Positions 36,125 to 44,842 of a stretch of 64,000 bases of DNA are shown in pieces. The stretch covers positions 1 through 64,000 of the forward strand of contig NZ_MWSJ01000018.1 of assembly GCF_002237755.1 (NCBI RefSeq), read 5' to 3'. How positions within the stretch are numbered: position 1 is the stretch's first letter; every line of letters starts with the position of its first letter. Made by a program: the position numbers and the translations under genes. Under the pieces are notes generated by a model. That model was not told the DNA's origin. It saw only the letters and a program-made list of their open reading frames with translations, and did no database searches. This stretch comes from Lysinibacillus sp. KCTC 33748. GTDB lineage: Bacteria > Bacillota > Bacilli > Bacillales_A > Planococcaceae.

Positions 36125-36892
36125 TCATAATACCCCGTCTTTTTTGCAATAATCCACCACGTCTGAATAAGGTAAATTTCCACCAAAAATTGAAAGAGCG
36201 CTACCTATCGTAACGTGAAGCTTACCATTTGAAATATTTTTAAATCGCTTTAAGTCGTCTAAAGATCGAACGCCACCAGCATATGTTGTTGGAATCGTTG
36301 TCCAAGTAGCTAAATCATGCACTAAACATTCCTGCATACCGCCTTTTTTTCCTTCCACATCAACAGCGTGAATAAGTAGTTCATCACAGAAATTTTCGAT
36401 AAATGCTATAGACTCAGCATTTACTTCAAAATCACTAAACTTTGTCCATTTATCAGTAACAACAAACCATTTTTCATCGCGCATACGGCAGCTTAAGTCG
36501 ATAACAAGATGTTTTTTACCAATATTTCGTACTAATTGCTTGAGTCGATCTAAATGGAGCTTACCATCATTGAATATAAATGATGTGACAATAACATGAG
36601 TAGCGCCTGCATCGATAAACTTTTTTGCATTTTCTGTCGTGATGGCGCCGCCAACCTGCAATCCTTGAGGATATGCTGCTAATGCTGCGAATGCGGCCTC
36701 TTCGTTTCCATCACCTAACATGATGACATGACCACCTGTTAATTGATCCTTGGCAAACATTTTTGCATAATAACTAGAGTCATGATTTGAAATAAAGTTC
36801 TCGATAACTTCTTGATCTTTATGACCTAGTGTGCTGCCAACAATTTGTTTTACTTTGCCATCGTGTAAATCGATGCAAGGTCTAAATTCCAT
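36125..36892 (-). CDS. hisA: Eukaryotic-type HisA isomerase, orphan
   Basis: This (beta/alpha)8 isomerase of histidine synthesis (ProFAR to PRFAR) has about 255 residues. Its sequence follows the eukaryotic (yeast His6) branch: FRPCIDLHDGKVKQIVG, HDSSYYAKMFAKDQLTGGHV, LQVGGAITTENAKKFID, HLVIDLSCRMRDEKWFVVTD, ELLIHAVDVEGKKGGMQECL and TYAGGVRSLDDLKRF. The catalytic Asp pair is in CIDLH and AVDVEG. No other his gene is nearby. The ATG at 36892 is preferred over an upstream in-frame codon because it gives the family N-terminus and AAGGAT is 11 nt away. Confidence 0.88.
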   Translation of the reverse strand: MEFRPCIDLHDGKVKQIVGSTLGHKDQEVIENFISNHDSSYYAKMFAKDQLTGGHVIMLGDGNEEAAFAALAAYPQGLQVGGAITTENAKKFIDAGATHVIVTSFIFNDGKLHLDRLKQLVRNIGKKHLVIDLSCRMRDEKWFVVTDKWTKFSDFEVNAESIAFIENFCDELLIHAVDVEGKKGGMQECLVHDLATWTTIPTTYAGGVRSLDDLKRFKNISNGKLHVTIGSALSIFGGNLPYSDVVDYCKKDGVL

Positions 36893-36995
36893 TAGCTTCA
36901 CAATCCTTCCGTACAATAAGTTCACCTATATAATAGCATGGAAAGGTTGATAATAACTGTGAATTGTCAGTTATCGAAATATTCTTTAAGTAAGT

Positions 36996-37238
36996 GTTTT
37001 TGTAGCGAACGAAAATGGTCCACTAACAGAAGTATCCCGTTGTATCCAGACATTCGATAAATAGAGGAACTTAGGATAGAACTTCACATCCAGTAAAAAT
37101 GCCATGTCCTTTGCCATTACCGAAATGACCGCATTGTGTCTGCCCTCATGCAAATCAACACAAAGTCACTTCCAGGCGCATTGCTTATCTGTGCGAAAGC
37201 AAAGCGACAGCAACAATTGTATCGAGGCATACGTGATT
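36996..37238 (+). repeat. Family B repeat, degenerate copy
   Basis: Contains GAGGAACTTAGG, CTTCACATCCAG, GCCATGTCCTTTGCC, a family A word (GTGCGAAAGCAAAGCGACAGC) and a decayed terminal palindrome at 37214–37235. It fills most of the gap before recD2. Confidence 0.55.
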
Positions 37239-37330
37239 AAAATTTAGTGAATTCTCTTTTTAAACGATTTTTCAAGTTACGGTGTGGTAAAATATAATGA
37301 TTGAAATGAACGGGAAAGGACGAACCGAAA

Positions 37331-39763
37331 ATGGCAGATAATCTTGATTTATTTGAACTAAATAAATTTTTTATACTCGGACGTCCAATCGTCTCTATTT
37401 TCCATAATGCACAAAATATGTACTCGATAGTTCGTGTGAAAATTCAAGAGACCAACTTACAGTATGAAGATAAGGAAATAATTGTTGTTGGATATTTTCC
37501 TCCTTTACAAATGGATGAACAATATCGTTTTACAGGATTATTGAAGCAACATCCAAAATATGGTGTTCAATTTCAAATTGAGACGTTTACAAAGGAAGTG
37601 CCAGCAACAGAGCAAGGAATTATTCATTACTTATCGAGTGATTTGTTTGTTGGAATCGGAAGAAAAACTGCTGAAACAATCGTAGAGAAGCTAGGCGCAA
37701 ATGCGTTACGTCTTATTTTAGAGGATCCAAATGCGCTTGATGCTGTACCTCGTTTATCTGCTGAAAAAAAAGAGGTTATTCATCGGACGATTGAACAAAA
37801 TCTAGGCTTAGAACGAGTGATGATTCAACTTAATGAATGGGGTTTCGGACCACAGCTCGGCATGAAAATTTACCAAACGTATCGGACAGAGGCAATAGAA
37901 TTATTAACTGAAAATCCATATCGCTTAATTGAAGATGTAGAAGGTGTAGGTTTCTTTCGTGCCGATGAACTAGGTTCTAAATTGGGTATTACCGGCAATC
38001 ATCCAGACCGTATTAAGGCGGCGATTCTACATACTCTCAATACTGCAGCATTATCGGATGGGCATGTGTATTTAGATGCTGAAAATGTTTTACCACTTGT
38101 AAAAGATATGCTTGAGCAGAGCCAACGAGAGGAAATTCCCTTTGAGACTATTTCTAAAGCTTGCATCGAATTGCGTGAGGAAAGTAAAATCTGTGGGGAA
38201 GAAACGAGACTCTATTTGCCATCCCTATATTTCTCGGAAGTAGGAATTGCATCAAAAATAGTAGCTTTAATCGAACGTAACAAGAAGGCTGAACATTTTA
38301 GTAAGGACGAAATACGCAAAGCAATTGGTGAAACAGAAGAGCTGCTCAATGTTACATATGCTGAGACACAAGCGAATGCTATACAACAAGCGCTAAACTC
38401 AGCCGTTATGATTTTAACTGGTGGACCAGGTACAGGTAAAACAACTGTTGTTCGGGGAGTAGTAGAAGTGTATGCAAAGCTACACGGACTATCATTAAAC
38501 CCGAAGGAATATGCACAAAAAGAAGAGCCTTTTCCGATTATTTTATGTGCTCCAACAGGACGTGCAGCCAAGCGTTTGTCGGAATCGACAGAGCTTCCCG
38601 CAATGACGATTCATCGATTGCTAGGCTTTACTGGTCAGGAAAAAGAGGAAGAAACTGAGCGTGAGGTTACAGGGAAACTCATTATTGTAGACGAAATGTC
38701 GATGGTCGATACTTGGCTCGCGCATCAATTATTAAAATCCTTGCATGAGGATGTACAAGTTGTATTTGTTGGCGATCAAGATCAGCTTCCGCCAGTAGGA
38801 CCAGGACAGGTGTTAAAGGATTTGTTGACTTCCGGTCAAATACCTACTGTCGAATTAACAGATGTTTATCGACAGGCCGAGGGCTCGACTATTATTGAAC
38901 TTGCTCACCAAATTAAACGAGGAAATATTACAAATGACCTAACGTTAAAAACGTCCGATCGTTCATTTATTAAAGCCGCATCAGATCAAGTAGCAAGCGT
39001 TGTCACTCAAGTTGTGAAAAGTGCAGTTGCGAAAGGGCAAGAAATCCGAAATATCCAAGTGCTGGCACCAATGTACAAAGGTCCAGCAGGAATAGATAAT
39101 TTAAATAGAATGATTCAGGAGCTTATTAATCCAAACGAAACGGGTACTAGAAAAGAGCTTGTCTTTGGGGATGTCACATATCGAATAAAGGATAAAGTCT
39201 TACAGCTTGTCAATCAACCCGAAAGTAATGTTTTTAATGGTGATATGGGTGAGGTAATTAGTATTATCAAGGCCAAGGAAACAATTGAGAAACAAGATTT
39301 GCTTGTTGTATCATTCGACGGTATTGAAGTAACTTATCAACGTAGTGACCTCAATCAATTGACACTTGCCTACTGTTGTTCTATTCATAAATCGCAAGGC
39401 TCTGAGTTCCAAACGGTTATTATGCCGGTTGTACGAGGGTATTCTAAAATGCTGCGTCGTAATTTGCTATATACAGGTATTACGCGTGCGAAAAATTTCT
39501 TAATTTTATGTGGTGAGCCTGATGTGCTAGCAGATGGCTTACAGCGTACAGATGATTTGCAGCGATTTACGTCTCTACGTGCAAGGCTCAATCCAATGGA
39601 TATTGTAGAGGAAATTGAAGAAGTAGAAACGAATCCAGTAAACGAAGATTTACAAAATGAAAAACAAGCCATTGATTTTAAGCTAACTGTAGAAACAGAA
39701 TCATATATCCATCCATTAATTGGCATGGATGGTATCTCGCCATATGATTTCTTAGATGAGTAA
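37331..39763 (+). CDS. recD2: ATP-dependent RecD2-like DNA helicase
   Basis: RecD2 (YrrC) is a 5'-3' superfamily 1B helicase acting without RecBC in replication and repair. The 810-residue protein has an N-terminal OB/HhH region (SSDLFVGIGRKTAETIVEKL, NPYRLIEDVEGVGFFRADEL), Walker A LTGGPGTGKTTVVRG near residue 362, APTGRAAKRLSE (motif Ia), LIIVDEMSMVDTWLAHQLL (Walker B), GDQDQLPPVGPGQVL, and a C-terminal SH3-like part with LAYCCSIHKSQGSEF (motif V/VI). Start ATG follows AAAGGACG. The order mnmA–yrrB–recD2 is kept, with four minus-strand or repeat insertions between yrrB and recD2. Confidence 0.95.
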   Translation: MADNLDLFELNKFFILGRPIVSIFHNAQNMYSIVRVKIQETNLQYEDKEIIVVGYFPPLQMDEQYRFTGLLKQHPKYGVQFQIETFTKEVPATEQGIIHYLSSDLFVGIGRKTAETIVEKLGANALRLILEDPNALDAVPRLSAEKKEVIHRTIEQNLGLERVMIQLNEWGFGPQLGMKIYQTYRTEAIELLTENPYRLIEDVEGVGFFRADELGSKLGITGNHPDRIKAAILHTLNTAALSDGHVYLDAENVLPLVKDMLEQSQREEIPFETISKACIELREESKICGEETRLYLPSLYFSEVGIASKIVALIERNKKAEHFSKDEIRKAIGETEELLNVTYAETQANAIQQALNSAVMILTGGPGTGKTTVVRGVVEVYAKLHGLSLNPKEYAQKEEPFPIILCAPTGRAAKRLSESTELPAMTIHRLLGFTGQEKEEETEREVTGKLIIVDEMSMVDTWLAHQLLKSLHEDVQVVFVGDQDQLPPVGPGQVLKDLLTSGQIPTVELTDVYRQAEGSTIIELAHQIKRGNITNDLTLKTSDRSFIKAASDQVASVVTQVVKSAVAKGQEIRNIQVLAPMYKGPAGIDNLNRMIQELINPNETGTRKELVFGDVTYRIKDKVLQLVNQPESNVFNGDMGEVISIIKAKETIEKQDLLVVSFDGIEVTYQRSDLNQLTLAYCCSIHKSQGSEFQTVIMPVVRGYSKMLRRNLLYTGITRAKNFLILCGEPDVLADGLQRTDDLQRFTSLRARLNPMDIVEEIEEVETNPVNEDLQNEKQAIDFKLTVETESYIHPLIGMDGISPYDFLDE

Positions 39764-39770
39764 AATACAA

Positions 39771-39803
39771 AACCCGGTCAATTCTGAATTGATCGGGTTT
39801 AGT
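39771..39803. terminator. Bidirectional terminator
   Basis: AACCCGGTCAATT and AATTGATCGGGTT arms with a CTG loop. On the minus strand TTTTGTATTTTAC follows, so it serves recD2 on one side and the small minus-strand gene on the other. Confidence 0.8.
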
Positions 39804-39818
39804 TGTACGATTTTTTAA

Positions 39819-40007
39819 TTAGTGAATACCAACTAAGTGATGTTTTACTACTTCATATGCTTGGCACACATTTTTAAATTGATCTTTTTCTTTGGCAATC
39901 AAATCTGAAGCAATAGAAAATAAAAGATTCTCTTCATTATGATCCTCCATTTTGTTCATTAAAGCAGCTTCCATTTGAGCTACGTACGAGAGGATTTGTT
40001 TATTCAT
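39819..40007 (-). CDS. Small hypothetical protein, 62 aa
   Basis: Not recognised. The protein is helical (ILSYVAQMEAALMNKMEDHN, SIASDLIAKEKDQFKNVCQA) with an amphipathic pattern and no membrane segment. A strong AAAGGAG site lies about 9 nt before the ATG on the minus strand, and the terminator at 39771 follows. The expected protein-coding statistics over such a short length are weak, so the ribosome binding site carries the call. The following gap 40008–40350 otherwise shows nothing convincing. Confidence 0.55.
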   Translation of the reverse strand: MNKQILSYVAQMEAALMNKMEDHNEENLLFSIASDLIAKEKDQFKNVCQAYEVVKHHLVGIH

Positions 40008-40350
40008 ATATATTCTCCTTTTATTAAAAAGATGTTTTCGTTTTGGTTTCGAAGCTATCTTACACCTGCATAAATAAAAAATCTAGCAATTCTGTACTAG
40101 TCAAAGTAGACTTTTTTGTGAATGTGTCGCAAAAATGAACTTGTTTAAAAAGTGCTGATTGAAACCGTTTTTCTCTAAAGTAACTGAAAAATCATGCAAT
40201 GAAGGCGGATTTTCAACTGTATTTATAAAGTGGTACAGTTTATAAAATTCAAGGTCTGATATAATACAGTTTGCTGAGGCGTAACCTAAATTAGGAAGTT
40301 TCATATACTAAATAAGTATAAAAACATTTGTGACGTTTAGGGGTGACTGC

Positions 40351-41787
40351 ATGCCAGTAATTACAGGACAGCAATATATTGACCGTATTGACGCTTTACA
40401 AACCTACATTTCGATTGATGGGAAAGTTGTCACAGGGAAAGTGTCGGAGCATCCAGCATTTAAGGGAGTTATGAAGAGTCAGGCAAGGCTTTTTGATTTA
40501 CAACATGAAGATGCATTGTTCGAGGAGATGACATATGTTTCGCCAACGAGTAATAACCGTGTAGGTATGTCTTTTCTTCAGGCGGTGGCAGTCGAGGATC
40601 TTGTGAGAAGACGCAATGCTGTACGACAATGGGCATTATCCAATAATGGCCTTATGGGTAGAAGTCCGGATTACATGAATACAACATTAATGGCTTTAGC
40701 ATCGGCTGCGGAGTATTTAAAAGATAAGCCAAATTGTTTTCCTCAACATTTATTAAATTTTTATGAGTATGCCCGTGAGAACGATTTAACAATGACGCAT
40801 ACATTCATCGAACCACAAGTAAATCGCCGGAAATTTTATTTTGAAGATGAAGATGTTATTATTGCTGCTAAAATTGTGGAAAAAACGACCGAGGGGTTAG
40901 TAATTAAAGGTGCGAGATTACTAGCGACACAGGGAGGAATTACAGATGAACTCCTTGTTATATCAACAAATGGTTATGATGAAGGTAAAGGCTTTGCTTT
41001 CTCAATACCAAGTAATACAAAAGGATTAAAGTTTTTATGTAGGCAATCATTTGTCGGCGGGGAATCGGCTTTTGATTATCCATTAAGTAGTCGTTACGAG
41101 GAAATGGATGCAATCGTTGTATTTGATAATGTTGTAGTACCGTGGGAACGCGTCTTTTATTATGAGAATATGGAAGTTGCCAATAATTTTTTGAACGTAA
41201 GTGGTTTTCAAACATATGGTTTACATCAAGTTCTTACACGTCAAATTGCCAAAACAGAATTTGTCTTAGGTGTTGCACAGTCAATTGTAAATACGATAAA
41301 TATTGGCGAATACCAACATGTACAGCAAAAGGTTGTTGATATTATCGTGGCATTAGAAACGATGAAGGCTTTACTGTTAAAGTCTGAAATAGAAGCAAAA
41401 ATAGATGCTTTTGGTTTTCTAAGACCTGACCATGCGACAGTACAAGTAGCTATTCAGATTTTTCCTAAAGTGTATCCGACCTTTACAGAAATTATCCAGT
41501 TACTTGGCGCAAGTGGATTAATGTCCATTCCAAGTGAAAAAGCATTTGCAACGGATGACGGCGATCTTGAGCATTATTTGCAGTCTTTTCAAGATGGTGG
41601 AGAGGAGCGCGTCAAAAAATTCCGCTTAGCTTGGGATTTAACGATGAGTAGCTTTGGTACACGACAAACACTGTATGAGCGCTTTTTCTTTGGAGACCCT
41701 GTCCGTTTAGCTAGCGCGCTTTATAATTCTTACAATAGGGAAGAATTAGTGGATAGAGTCGAAAACTTTTTAAAAAATAATAATTAA
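40351..41787 (+). CDS. hpaB: 4-hydroxyphenylacetate 3-monooxygenase-like (HpaB)
   Basis: This 478-residue protein is a two-component flavin monooxygenase oxygenase subunit, with the acyl-CoA dehydrogenase fold. The family pattern is clear in VITGQQYIDRIDALQTYISI, the TMTHTFIEPQVNR stretch, IKGARLLATQGGITDELLVI and EEMDAIVVFDNVVVPWERVF. It uses FADH2 and O2 to hydroxylate an aromatic substrate such as 4-hydroxyphenylacetate. No HpaC flavin reductase gene is near, so a general cellular reductase would be needed. The ATG at 40351 follows AGGGGTGA; an upstream in-frame start at 40330 is less favoured. It is monocistronic with a good terminator. Confidence 0.88.
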   Translation: MPVITGQQYIDRIDALQTYISIDGKVVTGKVSEHPAFKGVMKSQARLFDLQHEDALFEEMTYVSPTSNNRVGMSFLQAVAVEDLVRRRNAVRQWALSNNGLMGRSPDYMNTTLMALASAAEYLKDKPNCFPQHLLNFYEYARENDLTMTHTFIEPQVNRRKFYFEDEDVIIAAKIVEKTTEGLVIKGARLLATQGGITDELLVISTNGYDEGKGFAFSIPSNTKGLKFLCRQSFVGGESAFDYPLSSRYEEMDAIVVFDNVVVPWERVFYYENMEVANNFLNVSGFQTYGLHQVLTRQIAKTEFVLGVAQSIVNTINIGEYQHVQQKVVDIIVALETMKALLLKSEIEAKIDAFGFLRPDHATVQVAIQIFPKVYPTFTEIIQLLGASGLMSIPSEKAFATDDGDLEHYLQSFQDGGEERVKKFRLAWDLTMSSFGTRQTLYERFFFGDPVRLASALYNSYNREELVDRVENFLKNNN

Positions 41788-41794
41788 TTTCGAG

Positions 41795-41839
41795 GAAGTA
41801 ACTGTTTAAAAACTAATTTAAACAGTTACTTCTCTTTTA
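41795..41839 (+). terminator. hpaB terminator
   Basis: Perfect 16-bp arms GAAGTAACTGTTTAAA and TTTAAACAGTTACTTC, then TCTTTTAT. It also faces the 3' end of the MgtE-N/CBS gene. Confidence 0.88.
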
Positions 41840-41876
41840 TATGAATGGCTGTAAAAAATATATACTATCAATATTT

Positions 41877-42650
41877 TTATAGATAAGTTAGCACATCATC
41901 AAACGTAACGATTCCAAGTAGTTCAAAGTTTTCTGTTACAACGGGGACTGCTAAAAGACCATATTTGCGTATGATTTGGAAGACCTCAGCTTGGCTTGTA
42001 TTGGCAGTCACTGAAATGATTCCAGAGTTCATAATTTCAGCCATTCGACTCTCTGGTGGAGAAATAATAAGATCTCGTAATGATACGACTCCAAGCAATT
42101 GATTATTGAAATCTGTAACATATAAGTAATTAAAAGTTTCTGCATCTGCCTCATTATGCTTTAGGCGGTCAAACACATCAATTACTAAATCATCTTTTGC
42201 CATTATTACTACATCTTTTGTCATTAAGGCTCCCGCTGACCCTTTTTCGTATTGAAGTAATTGTTTAATATCATCAGCCTCATCTTTTTCCATTTGTTCT
42301 AAATAATAATCAGCTTCTTTATATGATAGTAGTCCCAAAAAATCGGTAGCGTCATCTGAAGGTAATTCATTTAACATCTCCACTGCAAATGGCCGATCAA
42401 GCTCCAAAATACATTTTTTCTGCATGGACGGTTCTAGCTCGCTAAAAATATCGCCAAATTCACTAGGAGTTAAAAAAGAATAAATTGTAATGCGTCTTTC
42501 CTCGCTGAGTTCTATAAAAAATGTTGCCTGATCCATCGGATGTAAATCTAGGAAGTCCTTTCGGAAGGAATCTTTTTTTTCAGACTTTAAAGATTGCAAC
42601 ATGTAGTATGTGTACTCTTCTTTATACTTGTATTGGTTTAATCTAATCAT
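41877..42650 (-). CDS. Orphan MgtE N-domain/CBS protein without membrane part
   Basis: The protein of about 257 residues is a full cytosolic half of an MgtE Mg2+ channel: an MgtE_N superhelical domain (about 40–130, HPMDQATFFIELSEERRITI, FGDIFSELEPSMQ, MLNELPSDDATDFLGLLS) and two CBS domains (about 135–255, including LMTKDVVIMAKDDLVIDV and MNSGIISVTANTSQAEV, ending IVTFDDVLTYL). The five-helix membrane domain that would follow is absent: the protein stops right after the CBS pair. It starts 19 bp after mgtC behind AAAGGCG, so they form one operon. It may sense Mg2+ and regulate MgtC or another partner; that is inference. Confidence 0.83.
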   Translation of the reverse strand: MIRLNQYKYKEEYTYYMLQSLKSEKKDSFRKDFLDLHPMDQATFFIELSEERRITIYSFLTPSEFGDIFSELEPSMQKKCILELDRPFAVEMLNELPSDDATDFLGLLSYKEADYYLEQMEKDEADDIKQLLQYEKGSAGALMTKDVVIMAKDDLVIDVFDRLKHNEADAETFNYLYVTDFNNQLLGVVSLRDLIISPPESRMAEIMNSGIISVTANTSQAEVFQIIRKYGLLAVPVVTENFELLGIVTFDDVLTYL

Positions 42651-42669
42651 TTTTTGACACGCCTTTCTA

Positions 42670-43392
42670 TTACAAATTCTCAATTTCAACACTTAGAACG
42701 TGATCAATTTTTTTAACATAATAATATATTTCCGTAGTATACTGATCTTCCGGTACAGAAAGAACTAAATCAATTAATTGGTGGCCGTTATCAAGATCTT
42801 TGAGCTTGAAATGCCGAATTTTATATTCATCTTTTTTTGATTGTTCGTTTTGCCCTTTATACTTAATCATTTTAATTAATTCGGTCATACGATAATTCGA
42901 TTCCACGATAATTTTTAATGAAATTTCCTGACGGTTAAGTGTTGATAGGCCTAATGTTTTAATGAGAAGGGGCACAATATTGACTGCACCCATCAAGAGG
43001 ATGACAGCACAACTTGCTTCTAGATAAAACCCCGCTCCAATCGTAATTCCAAGCGCAGAAGCGGACCAGATTAGTGCAGCGGAAGTAAGGCCAGAAATAA
43101 CCTCGTTACTTCTTCGCAAAATAACGCCAGCCCCAATGAAACCAACTCCACTTACAATCTGCGCAGCAAGTCGCATTGGATCCATATTCGGATGATTTGC
43201 ACCTCCAAATTTACCGAATGCTTCTATAGAAACAATTGTTAATAAACAGCTAGCAATAGAGATGACCATACTAGGTCTTATGCCAAGTTGTTTTTGTTTA
43301 ATCTGTCTGTCAATCCCAATCAGTAATCCGAATAGCAAAGCTAAGATTAGCTTGATTATCATTTCTATTGTCATTGTCATTGTCATTGTCAT
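42670..43392 (-). CDS. mgtC: MgtC/SapB-family membrane protein
   Basis: MgtC-family proteins are membrane proteins linked to growth at low Mg2+. The 240-residue protein has a hydrophobic N-terminal half with MgtC motifs: LLIGIDRQIKQKQLGIRPSM, AAQIVSGVGFIGAGVILRRS and GLTSAALIWSASALGITIGA. A cytosolic ACT-like C-terminal domain follows from about residue 160 (ISLKIIVESNYRMTELIKMI). The start lies in a tract of four ATGACA units (MTMTMTMT), so several in-frame ATGs are available; the first at 43392 fits AGAGGTG best. Its expression is behind an M-box, a 50-codon ORF and a second terminator. Confidence 0.9.
   Translation of the reverse strand: MTMTMTMTIEMIIKLILALLFGLLIGIDRQIKQKQLGIRPSMVISIASCLLTIVSIEAFGKFGGANHPNMDPMRLAAQIVSGVGFIGAGVILRRSNEVISGLTSAALIWSASALGITIGAGFYLEASCAVILLMGAVNIVPLLIKTLGLSTLNRQEISLKIIVESNYRMTELIKMIKYKGQNEQSKKDEYKIRHFKLKDLDNGHQLIDLVLSVPEDQYTTEIYYYVKKIDHVLSVEIENL
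43367..43392 (-). repeat. Hexanucleotide repeat at the mgtC start
   Basis: On the minus strand ATGACA is repeated four times, giving in-frame ATGs at 43392, 43386, 43380 and 43374. Repeat slippage would change the N-terminus by two residues and the number of start codons, not the frame. Confidence 0.8.
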
Positions 43393-43439
43393 CGTTAATC
43401 ACCTCTTCATTTCTTTGTTTAGAATGCCCTTTAAAACAA

Positions 43440-43471
43440 AAAAAGCTCCCGTAAAAAAAGGGAGCTTTTTG
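43440..43471 (-). terminator. Second attenuator-like terminator before mgtC
   Basis: On the minus strand AAAGCTCCC, then TTTTTTTAC, then GGGAGCTTT are followed by TTTTG. It lies 50 bp before the mgtC ATG and after the 50-codon ORF. Confidence 0.8.
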
Positions 43472-43500
43472 CTTAGAATGTATCTTGTTCGACGTACACA

Positions 43501-43653
43501 TCAAATAAACCTATCTTGATATTTCCAATTTGCAAAAAAACAGAATTGGATGATTGAAGAGAGGGACATATGTGGACTGAACGTTAAAACGCTGCCTTTT
43601 GCCATATTCGAATTATTTAAATCTATGAAATGCCATATCGAATAATTGTCCAT
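43501..43653 (-). CDS. 50-residue leader ORF between M-box and mgtC
   Basis: The ATG at 43653 has AAAAAGGGGG about 9–10 nt upstream on the minus strand, a strong ribosome binding site. The frame encodes MDNYSIWHFIDLNNSNMAKG and then VLTFSPHMSLSSIIQFCFFA, ending NWKYQDRFI (50 residues). It starts 27 bp after the M-box terminator and stops 30 bp before the second terminator. The family is not recognised. Its place is like the leader peptides of other Mg2+ control regions, but no homology is claimed. Expression would depend on readthrough of the riboswitch. Confidence 0.5.
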   Translation of the reverse strand: MDNYSIWHFIDLNNSNMAKGSVLTFSPHMSLSSIIQFCFFANWKYQDRFI

Positions 43654-43680
43654 CACATGTTTCCCCCTTTTTAGTCAAAT

Positions 43681-43915
43681 AAAATAAAAACCCCTCTATC
43701 GATTCAAAGAGGGGGTGAAGAGCGCACAAAAAAGCACGTCCGATTCCCCTTGATCGAGTTTTAGCACTATACACCGTAAAGAAATGAAATTCATTTCTTA
43801 GCCACCTTATGAAAAGCCTTAATTCGGCAATTCCTGTTCTACCCATGGGCATCTTTCGATATTTCTGGGCAGTGGCCTATGTTTGCATAGGAGCCTCACC
43901 TAACGAGGACTTATT
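43681..43915 (-). promoter_or_regulatory. M-box Mg2+ riboswitch, left copy (to mgtC)
   Basis: The aptamer at about 43798–43910 on the minus strand has the M-box core: CTCGTTAGGTGAGGCTCCTA, ACATAGGCCACTGCCCAGAA, ATCGAAAGATGCCCATGGGT, and AGGTGGCT. The terminator arms are CCCCCTCTTTGAATC and GATAGAGGGG (43691–43715) with U-run 43681–43690. High Mg2+ should favour the terminator. It is nearly identical to the plus-strand copy at 44599. Confidence 0.92.
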
Positions 43916-43924
43916 GTTTTCAGC

Positions 43925-43953
43925 ATTGTACTCCGAATAATTTTAATTGTCAA
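43925..43953 (-). promoter_or_regulatory. Promoter of the left M-box transcript
   Basis: On the minus strand TTGACA (43948–43953) and TACAAT (43925–43930) are 17 nt apart. Confidence 0.85.
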
Positions 43954-44008
43954 CAACTGTTCCAAAAACAAAAATCTTAAAATGGTATCAAGGAAATAGT
44001 GTATTTTT

Positions 44009-44028
44009 GGCTCATCATCATATAAGGG
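44009..44028. repeat. Solo family A terminal repeat
   Basis: GGCTCATCATCATATAAGGG closely matches the outer end of family A elements (GGCTCATCACCATAACTTAG on the inverted right end at 13846). No partner end is recognised. The rest of the spacer 43954–44550 holds nothing I can identify. Confidence 0.45.
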
Positions 44029-44550
44029 AGTTCTGTTGTTTATGCATTTCCCACTTGGATGACGGGATGAGCTGTTTGTAGCATTGACCTCGAAGGGTAT
44101 TACAGGAAGTATCTCCTTTAGCCTTTGTTTTTCTACTTACCCGTTACAGATTTTCGTCTAGCTCCATTTAAGTCAATTTTTATATTTAGCATACGTTTAA
44201 AAAATATCATCCCAAACTTTTATGTATTTCTACTCAAATCAAATGAATTAATAAATTCTAGGATTGTTTTTTGTTTTCAAAGGCTGAACTAAGAATGATA
44301 GTGCATCTATACAGGATCAATATTGAAATTGATTAAAAATACATTGAGAGTTGGGGGAAGCGAGCGCCTCAGTCTAACTTTTGTTGCTAAGCAAATCAAT
44401 TCTTCGCTTGAAAAAACAGCTTAAAAGAACAGAGAATGTGTTGAAAAAAGCAAAACTCTTTACCTGTACTGTATGGGGAAAATTCAGTGAGATTTCCAAT
44501 TTGGAACAGAAAATTGTGATAAAAAACACTTTGAAAATATTATTAGCCTA

Positions 44551-44579
44551 TTGACAAAATAAAAAATACGGATTAAGAT
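44551..44579 (+). promoter_or_regulatory. Promoter of the right M-box transcript
   Basis: TTGACA at 44551–44556 and TAAGAT at 44574–44579, 17-nt spacing. Confidence 0.8.
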
Positions 44580-44598
44580 GGCGAAGAAATTAAATAAA

Positions 44599-44842
44599 AC
44601 CTCGTTAGGTGAGGCTCCTATACAAACATAGGCCACTGCCCAGAAATATCGAAAGATGCCCATGGGTAGAACAGGAATTGCCGAATTAAGGCTTTTCATA
44701 AGGTGGCTAAGAGATTATTTATTTCTTTACGGTGTATAGTGCTAAAACTCGAGTTAGGGGGAATCGAAAGTGCTTGTTGTACTTATTTATTTTATTATGC
44801 GCTTTATTAAAACCTCCGGGACTCCTGGAGGTTTTTTTATTT
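44599..44842 (+). promoter_or_regulatory. M-box Mg2+ riboswitch, right copy (to corA genes)
   Basis: The aptamer at about 44599–44712 matches the left copy over about 115 bp with very few differences. The terminator arms AAACCTCC and GGAGGTTT (44810–44834) are followed by a T-run. The expression platform between aptamer and terminator shares CTTTACGGTGTATAGTGCTA with the left copy. Confidence 0.92.

Noticed and set aside
40101..40304. 67-codon minus-strand frame
   Set aside because: No ribosome binding site on the minus strand and no recognisable pattern; kept as non-coding.
43613..43852. 79-codon minus-strand frame
   Set aside because: It covers the M-box aptamer; the same protein sequence start appears in the twin M-box, which shows that RNA, not protein, is conserved.
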